Assembly: GCF_965218685.1 (NCBI RefSeq)
Contig: NZ_OZ244657.1
Location: 1,054,001-1,118,000, forward strand
Length of the DNA stretch: 64,000 nucleotides
DNA from: Thalassobius sp965218685
GTDB lineage: Bacteria; Pseudomonadota; Alphaproteobacteria; Rhodobacterales; Rhodobacteraceae
Direction: 5' to 3'
Below, one piece after another: positions 59,011 through 64,000 of this stretch. Each line of letters opens with the position of its first letter. Within the stretch, counting starts at the first letter, position 1. Both the position numbers and the translations under genes were made by a program. The notes under the pieces were generated by a model, which saw only the letters and a program-made list of their open reading frames with translations, had not been told where the DNA came from and made no database searches.

Positions 59011-60524
59011 AAATTTATGTCTCCATGGACAGTGCCGCCAAGGCAGTTGGCGCGGACGAGGTGGCAGCGGCGATTGAAACTGCGGCTCGGACCAAAGGAA
59101 TAGACGTACAGATCGTCCGCAACGGCTCGCGCGGGATGATCTGGCTGGAACCGCTGGTCGAGGTTGAAACCGAGGCCGGTCGTGTAGGTTTCGGCAACGT
59201 GACGCCTGGCGATGCCGGGGCGCTGTTGGACGGTGCGCTTCCTGATCTGGGTTTGGTCGAAGATATCCCGTTTTTCGCTCGTCAAACCCGTCTGACCTTT
59301 GCCCGCTGCGGGCGCACGAACCCCTTGTCGCTGGACGAGTATGAGGCCCATGGCGGTCTGGCTGGGCTGCGCCGTGCACTGGGGATGGAGCGCCCTGAAA
59401 TGGTCGAGGAGATGAAAGCCTCAGGCCTGCGCGGACGCGGCGGTGCGGGGTTCCCCACCGGTATCAAATGGGACACGGTCAGCCAGGCCGAAGCTGATCA
59501 GAAATACATCGTCTGCAACGCGGATGAGGGCGACAGCGGCACTTTTGCCGACCGGATGATCATGGAGGGCGACCCGTTTTGCCTGATCGAAGGCATGGTG
59601 ATCGCCGGGCTAGCCACCGGGGCGACCAAGGGCTTTGTCTATTTGCGCAGCGAGTATCCCGACGCGATCAAGGTGATGAACGAGGCGGTGCGAATCGCCC
59701 AAGCTCGCGGCGTTTTGGGCGGCAGCGTGTTGGGCCAGGGACCGGCCTTTGACATGGAAATCCGTGTCGGCGCAGGCGCCTATGTCTGCGGTGAGGAAAC
59801 CAGCTTGCTGAATTCATTGGAAGGCAAACGCGGTATCGTGAGGGCCAAACCACCGCTGCCCGCCTTGGAAGGATTCATGGGCAAGCCAACGGTCGTGAAC
59901 AACGTGCTGTCGCTGGCCACTGTGCCTGTGATCTTTGAAAAAGGCGCCGAGCATTACGCCAGCTTCGGACTGGGCCGGTCGCGCGGAACGATGCCCATTC
60001 AGTTGGCTGGAAACATCAAGCATGGCGGCCTGTATGAGACCGCCTTCGGCCTGCCCTTGGGTGAATTGGTGAACGACATTGGCGGCGGCACGGCATCGGG
60101 TCTGCCGGTCAAAGCGGTGCAGGTGGGCGGCCCGCTGGGGGCCTATCTGCCGACCGATCAGTTCGATACGCCCTTCGGCTATGAGGAATTCGACGGTCAG
60201 GGGGCGCTGATCGGCCATGCTGGCGTGGTGGTGTTCGACGAAGGGGCGGACATGCTGAAAATGGCCCGCTTCGCGATGGAGTTCTGCGCCGTCGAAAGCT
60301 GCGGAAAATGTACGCCCTGCCGGATCGGCGCAGTCCGCGGAATGGAGACGATCGACAGAATCGGCCAGGGCGACGCCAGCGCGGTCGAGTTGCTGACAGA
60401 CCTGTGCGAGACCATGAAAGAGGGCTCGCTGTGCGCATTGGGCGGCTTCACCCCCTATCCGGTGATGTCGGCGCTGACGCACTTCCCAGACGATTTCCCG
60501 GTGGCCAAGGAGGCGGCAGAATGA
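59007..60524 (+). CDS. fdsB: NAD-dependent formate dehydrogenase, beta subunit (NuoF-like)
   Basis: 505 residues. An N-terminal thioredoxin-like region (about 1-90) is followed by the FMN- and NAD-binding NuoF core: GLRGRGGAGFPTGIKWD (about 133-149), CNADEGDSGTFADRMIMEGDP, YVCGEETSLLNSLEGKRG, and the [4Fe-4S] cysteines in CAVESCGKCTPCRIGAVRGME (about 428-448) with a further Cys in GSLCALGG. It transfers formate-derived electrons to NAD. Start is GTG 59007, with AGGAGGTG upstream. Ends by ATGA overlap with fdsA. Confidence 0.96.
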   Translation: MKIYVSMDSAAKAVGADEVAAAIETAARTKGIDVQIVRNGSRGMIWLEPLVEVETEAGRVGFGNVTPGDAGALLDGALPDLGLVEDIPFFARQTRLTFARCGRTNPLSLDEYEAHGGLAGLRRALGMERPEMVEEMKASGLRGRGGAGFPTGIKWDTVSQAEADQKYIVCNADEGDSGTFADRMIMEGDPFCLIEGMVIAGLATGATKGFVYLRSEYPDAIKVMNEAVRIAQARGVLGGSVLGQGPAFDMEIRVGAGAYVCGEETSLLNSLEGKRGIVRAKPPLPALEGFMGKPTVVNNVLSLATVPVIFEKGAEHYASFGLGRSRGTMPIQLAGNIKHGGLYETAFGLPLGELVNDIGGGTASGLPVKAVQVGGPLGAYLPTDQFDTPFGYEEFDGQGALIGHAGVVVFDEGADMLKMARFAMEFCAVESCGKCTPCRIGAVRGMETIDRIGQGDASAVELLTDLCETMKEGSLCALGGFTPYPVMSALTHFPDDFPVAKEAAE

Positions 60525-63397
60525 AGGACTTTATCATCCCCTGGGACGACCGCGATATGGGCACCCCCGCCAAAGAGGGCGCGCCGGTCACACTGAATAT
60601 CGACGGGTTCGAGGTCACGGTGCCCGAGGGCACATCGGTGATGCGTGCGGCTGCCGAGGCCGGCATTTCCGTGCCCAAACTCTGCGCCACGGATAGCGTC
60701 GAGGCGTTTGGGTCTTGCCGCCTGTGCGTGGTGGAAATCGAGGGGCGGCGCGGCACGCCTGCGTCCTGCACCACGCCGGTTTCGCCGGGCATGGTCGTAC
60801 ACACGCAATCGTCCAAAGTGCGCAAAATCCGCAAGGGCGTGATGGAGCTGTATATCAGCGATCACCCGCTGGATTGCCTGACCTGTGCCGCCAATGGCGA
60901 TTGCGAGCTGCAGGATATGGCCGGAGCCGTGGGGCTGCGCGACGTGCGCTATGCGCCGGGGGAAAATCATTTTGAAACCCGTGCCGGGGACGCCCCGAAC
61001 GCGCGCTACATCCCCAAGGACGAAAGCAACCCCTACTTCACCTATGATCCGCAGAAATGCATCGTCTGTTCGCGCTGTGTTCGTGCCTGCGAAGAGGTGC
61101 AAGGCACCTTTGCCCTGACGATCGAGGGGCGCGGATTTGACAGCCGGGTCAGTGCGGGCGCCTCGTTTGATGATTTCCTGTCCTCGGATTGCGTCAGTTG
61201 CGGTGCCTGTGTGCAGGCCTGCCCGACGGCGACCTTGCAGGAAAACTCGGTGATCGAGATGGGCGTACCGGACCGATCCATTGTTACCACCTGCGCCTAT
61301 TGCGGGGTTGGTTGTTCCTTCAAGGCCGAAATGCAGGGCGATCAACTGGTCCGCATGGTGCCGCACAAACAAGGCAAGGCGAACCGTGGCCATTCCTGCG
61401 TGAAGGGGCGCTTTGCCTTCGGCTATGCCACCCACAAGGAACGCATTCTGAACCCTATGATCCGCGACAGCATCGACCAGCCTTGGCAAGAGGTCAGCTG
61501 GGACGAGGCGCTGGAATTCGCGGCCACCCGGATGCGCGGCATTCAGGAAAAACACGGGCGGCGCTCGGTCGGGGTGATCACCTCGTCGCGTTGCACGAAT
61601 GAAGAAACTTTTTTGGTGCAGAAACTGACGCGCGCCGTGTTTGGCAATAACAACACCGACACTTGCGCGCGGGTGTGCCATTCGCCTACGGGCTATGGGC
61701 TGGGTCAGACCTTTGGCACCAGCGCGGGCACGCAGGATTTCGACAGTGTCGAGAAAACCGACGTGGTCATCATCATTGGCGCCAACCCCACGGATGGGCA
61801 CCCGGTGTTTGCCAGCCGTCTGAAAAAACGTTTGCGCGCAGGGGCCAAGCTGATCGTGGTCGACCCGCGGCGGACGGACATTGTGCGCTCGAACCATATC
61901 GAGGCGCAGCATCATTTGGCCCTGCGTCCCGGCACCAACGTGGCCGTTGTGACCGCTTTGGCCCATGTGATCGTGACCGAAGCGCTGTATGACGAGGCCT
62001 TTATCCGCGAGCGTTGTGACTGGGACGAGTTCCAGGAATACGCCGAATTCGCCAGCGACCTGCGCCATTCCCCCGAGGCGGTTGAAGAGCTGACCGGGGT
62101 CCCTGCCAAGGAACTACGCGGCGCGGCCCGTTTGTTCGCAACGGGTGGCAACGGGGCGATTTATTATGGTCTGGGCGTGACCGAACACAGCCAGGGCTCG
62201 ACCACCGTGATCGGGATTGCCAACCTGGCCATGCTGACCGGAAACGTGGGCCGCGACGGGGTGGGCGTGAACCCGCTGCGTGGGCAAAACAACGTGCAGG
62301 GGTCGTGCGATATGGGCTCGTTCCCGCATGAATTGCCCGGATATCGCCACGTAAAACTGCCCGAGGTCCGCGCGATTTTCGAAGAAGCCTGGGGCGTTGA
62401 GATCGATCCCGAACCCGGCCTGCGCATCCCCAACATGCTGGACGCGGCCGTGGATGGCACGTTCAGGGGGCTGTACTGTCAGGGCGAGGATATCCTGCAA
62501 TCGGACCCCGACACCAAGCACGTCGCCGCCGGGCTGGCCGCGATGGACTGCGTGATCGTGCATGACCTGTTCCTGAACGAGACCGCGAATTATGCGCATG
62601 TGTTCCTGCCGGGCTCGTCTTTCCTGGAAAAGAACGGCACCTTCACCAACGCGGAACGGCGCATCAACATGGTGCGCAAGGTGATGGCGCCCTTGAACGG
62701 GTATGAAGACTGGGAGGTCACGCAGATGCTGGCCAACGCCATGGGAGCTGGGTGGAATTACACTCACCCCTCTGAAATCATGGAGGAAATCGCAGCCACT
62801 ACACCCAGTTTTGCCGGTGTCACATATGACAAAATCGACGAGATGGGCAGCATCCAATGGCCCTGCAACGACGCTAATCCAGATGGCACCCCGCTGATGC
62901 ATGTGGACGGGTTCGTGCGCGGCAAGGGGCGGTTCATCCACACCGAGTATGTGGCCACGGACGAACGCACCGGCCCGCGCTTCCCGCTGTTGCTGACCAC
63001 CGGGCGGGTGCTTTCGCAATATAACGTGGGCGCGCAGACGCGGCGCACGGAGAACGTGGTTTGGCATGATCAGGACGTTCTGGAAATCCATCCTCATGAC
63101 GCCGAAAACCGTGGGGTCAAGGACGGGGATTTCGTCAAACTGGCATCGCGCTCGGGCGAGATTACCTTGCGCGCGCAGATCACCGATCGCGTCAACCCCG
63201 GCGTTGTCTATACCACCTTCCACCACCCCGACACACAGGCCAACGTGGTCACCACGGACTTCAGTGACTGGGCCACGAACTGCCCGGAATACAAGGTGAC
63301 GGCGGTGCAGGTCAGCCCCTCGAACGGGCCGACCGACTGGCAAGAGGACTATGCCGCCCAAGCCGCTCGCGCCCGCCGGATCGAGGCGGCGGAATGA
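60521..63397 (+). CDS. fdsA: NAD-dependent formate dehydrogenase, alpha (molybdenum) subunit
   Basis: Catalytic subunit oxidising formate to CO2. 958 residues from ATG 60521 (overlapping the fdsB stop). N-terminal NuoG-like part: [2Fe-2S] (CATDSVEAFGSCRLC), His-Cys3 cluster (HPLDCLTCAANGDCELQ), two [4Fe-4S] sets (CIVCSRCVRAC, CVSCGACVQAC); then TCAYCGVGCSF begins the bis-MGD domain. The molybdenum ligand is Cys386 in RVCHSPTGYG, followed by the conserved His. A Cys rather than selenocysteine is used. Length and motif spacing match fdsA of Rhodobacter and Cupriavidus. Confidence 0.97.
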   Translation: MKDFIIPWDDRDMGTPAKEGAPVTLNIDGFEVTVPEGTSVMRAAAEAGISVPKLCATDSVEAFGSCRLCVVEIEGRRGTPASCTTPVSPGMVVHTQSSKVRKIRKGVMELYISDHPLDCLTCAANGDCELQDMAGAVGLRDVRYAPGENHFETRAGDAPNARYIPKDESNPYFTYDPQKCIVCSRCVRACEEVQGTFALTIEGRGFDSRVSAGASFDDFLSSDCVSCGACVQACPTATLQENSVIEMGVPDRSIVTTCAYCGVGCSFKAEMQGDQLVRMVPHKQGKANRGHSCVKGRFAFGYATHKERILNPMIRDSIDQPWQEVSWDEALEFAATRMRGIQEKHGRRSVGVITSSRCTNEETFLVQKLTRAVFGNNNTDTCARVCHSPTGYGLGQTFGTSAGTQDFDSVEKTDVVIIIGANPTDGHPVFASRLKKRLRAGAKLIVVDPRRTDIVRSNHIEAQHHLALRPGTNVAVVTALAHVIVTEALYDEAFIRERCDWDEFQEYAEFASDLRHSPEAVEELTGVPAKELRGAARLFATGGNGAIYYGLGVTEHSQGSTTVIGIANLAMLTGNVGRDGVGVNPLRGQNNVQGSCDMGSFPHELPGYRHVKLPEVRAIFEEAWGVEIDPEPGLRIPNMLDAAVDGTFRGLYCQGEDILQSDPDTKHVAAGLAAMDCVIVHDLFLNETANYAHVFLPGSSFLEKNGTFTNAERRINMVRKVMAPLNGYEDWEVTQMLANAMGAGWNYTHPSEIMEEIAATTPSFAGVTYDKIDEMGSIQWPCNDANPDGTPLMHVDGFVRGKGRFIHTEYVATDERTGPRFPLLLTTGRVLSQYNVGAQTRRTENVVWHDQDVLEIHPHDAENRGVKDGDFVKLASRSGEITLRAQITDRVNPGVVYTTFHHPDTQANVVTTDFSDWATNCPEYKVTAVQVSPSNGPTDWQEDYAAQAARARRIEAAE

Positions 63398-64000
63398 GGC
63401 CCCCGGCCGCCTCCTTGTCCGGTCTGTCCGTCCAGCGCGACGGGCAGCGCCGCGTCACGCGCTCGTTGCCAGAAGAGGTGCCGGTAGCGCTGGTTTTCAA
63501 TGGGGAAACGCAGGCGGTGATGATGGCCACGCCCGCAGATCTGCGTGACTTTGCCGTTGGATTTGCATTGGGCGAGGGAATTATTTCACGCATCTCTCAG
63601 ATTGAAGCCCTTGAAATTGTGGAGCATCCGCAAGGTGTCGAGGCGCGGATGCTGCTGGAGGACGGCGCCTCGAAGGATCTGCAGGCGCGGCGGCGTGCCA
63701 TGACCGGTCCGGTTGGATGCGGGCTGTGCGGAATTGACAGCTTGGATCAGGCTGAACGTGAATTGCCCCACGTTAATTCCGATCTGCGGCTGAACTCTGA
63801 TGATCTGGCCCTCGCCAGCACTGCATTACGAGCCCACCAGCCGCTGCATGACCAAACCCATGCTGTGCACGCCGCCGGGTTTGTGCAGCCCGGGCTGGGG
63901 ATTATCGCGGCGCGCGAAGATGTCGGGCGACACAACGCCTTGGACAAGTTGATCGGCCAGCTGGTGCACAGCGATATCAACCCGGCCACAGGTGCGATCG
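63394..64000 (+). CDS. fdhD: formate dehydrogenase sulfur carrier protein FdhD, partial
   Basis: Sulfurtransferase carrier needed to insert the sulfido ligand on the molybdenum cofactor of formate dehydrogenase. 202 residues are visible, with ADLRDFAVGFALGEGII and the active CGLCG motif (Cys-Gly-Leu-Cys-Gly near residue 109-113; both cysteines present), then HAVHAAGFVQPG and AREDVGRHNALDKLIG. The gene runs past base 64000. Its ATG overlaps the fdsA stop (ATGA), so it belongs to the fds operon; fdsD probably follows. Confidence 0.95.
   Translation, partial: MRPPAASLSGLSVQRDGQRRVTRSLPEEVPVALVFNGETQAVMMATPADLRDFAVGFALGEGIISRISQIEALEIVEHPQGVEARMLLEDGASKDLQARRRAMTGPVGCGLCGIDSLDQAERELPHVNSDLRLNSDDLALASTALRAHQPLHDQTHAVHAAGFVQPGLGIIAAREDVGRHNALDKLIGQLVHSDINPATGAI

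Noticed and set aside
60455..62068. Long minus-strand frames across fdsB/fdsA (also 59814-60482, 62114-63361)
   Set aside because: Repetitive His/Gln/Gly composition typical of antisense frames; the plus strand encodes the formate dehydrogenase motifs.
1..64000. CRISPR arrays, insertion sequences, prophage, tRNA or rRNA genes
   Set aside because: No regularly spaced direct repeats, transposase, integrase or phage structural motifs, and no cloverleaf-type sequence was seen on reading both strands. A dedicated scan was not possible.

Overview
The window reads as a stretch of chromosome from a marine alphaproteobacterium of the Rhodobacterales (roseobacter group, Ruegeria-like). That placement is an inference. 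It rests on the high G+C, the dense protein-coding layout with many 4-base ATGA overlaps, the alphaproteobacterial type of SerC with a serC-like RNA leader in front, an fdsGBA-type NAD-dependent formate dehydrogenase, an IalB-family periplasmic protein and the DapD/DapE pathway. I see no prophage, insertion sequence, CRISPR array, tRNA or rRNA. About 59 protein genes are supported; leuC (left) and fdhD (right) run off the ends.

Layout. 1-1.0 kb: leuC (partial, minus), divergent from an MscS-type channel. 2.7-8.3 kb: a plus-strand housekeeping run, rsfS, rlmH, gpmI, an EnvC-like protein, ctpA and rppH, most of them overlapping or nearly so. 8.4-14.6 kb: ialB-like gene, rlmN, a small ORF, a LOG-family gene (minus), a PLP lyase, dapD, a secreted SnoaL-like protein and an unknown. 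14.6-16.9 kb (minus): an ionotropic-glutamate-receptor-like channel and a Hint-domain protein without its catalytic Cys. 17.0-24.3 kb: dapE, a GNAT acetyltransferase, a DUF2064 protein, a His-rich secreted protein, rnr, a lytic transglycosylase, then an FMN riboswitch and ribH2. 24.3-26.9 kb (minus): YciI, AHSA1/SRPBCC and ArsR genes forming one unit with an AT-rich repeat operator, then a RidA-like gene and serB.

27.0-29.9 kb: serC-serA, divergent from serB, so the three serine-synthesis genes sit together. 29.9-32.6 kb: a small membrane protein, a cupin, a LysR regulator and a PPP-type phosphatase. 32.7-41.3 kb: a thiolase, then pbpC and a giant alpha-2-macroglobulin gene with a PAN domain (minus). 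41.5-46.9 kb: a hybrid histidine kinase, and yaaA, recQ and yggT (minus). 47.0-50.8 kb: a thioesterase, then an overlapping cluster of UMF1-type MFS transporter, mepA and a phytase-like esterase. 50.9-52.2 kb: a queuosine-precursor transporter, a candidate structured small RNA or small ORF, and arfB. 52.2-57.5 kb: trhO (minus), then pncA, a membrane hybrid kinase and pncB, so NAD salvage genes flank a sensor. 57.6-64.0 kb: a LysR regulator and fdsG-fdsB-fdsA-fdhD for NAD-linked formate oxidation.

The most notable non-standard signals are the candidate RNA at 51.5-51.7 kb, the TAATTAAC repeat array at the arsR-like gene, a short leader frame in front of rsfS, the FMN riboswitch with a competing hairpin, the serC leader, and the glutamate-receptor-like channel. 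No whole new defence or mobile system is evident. All structures are read by eye without folding software, and all gene calls by motif without database search.
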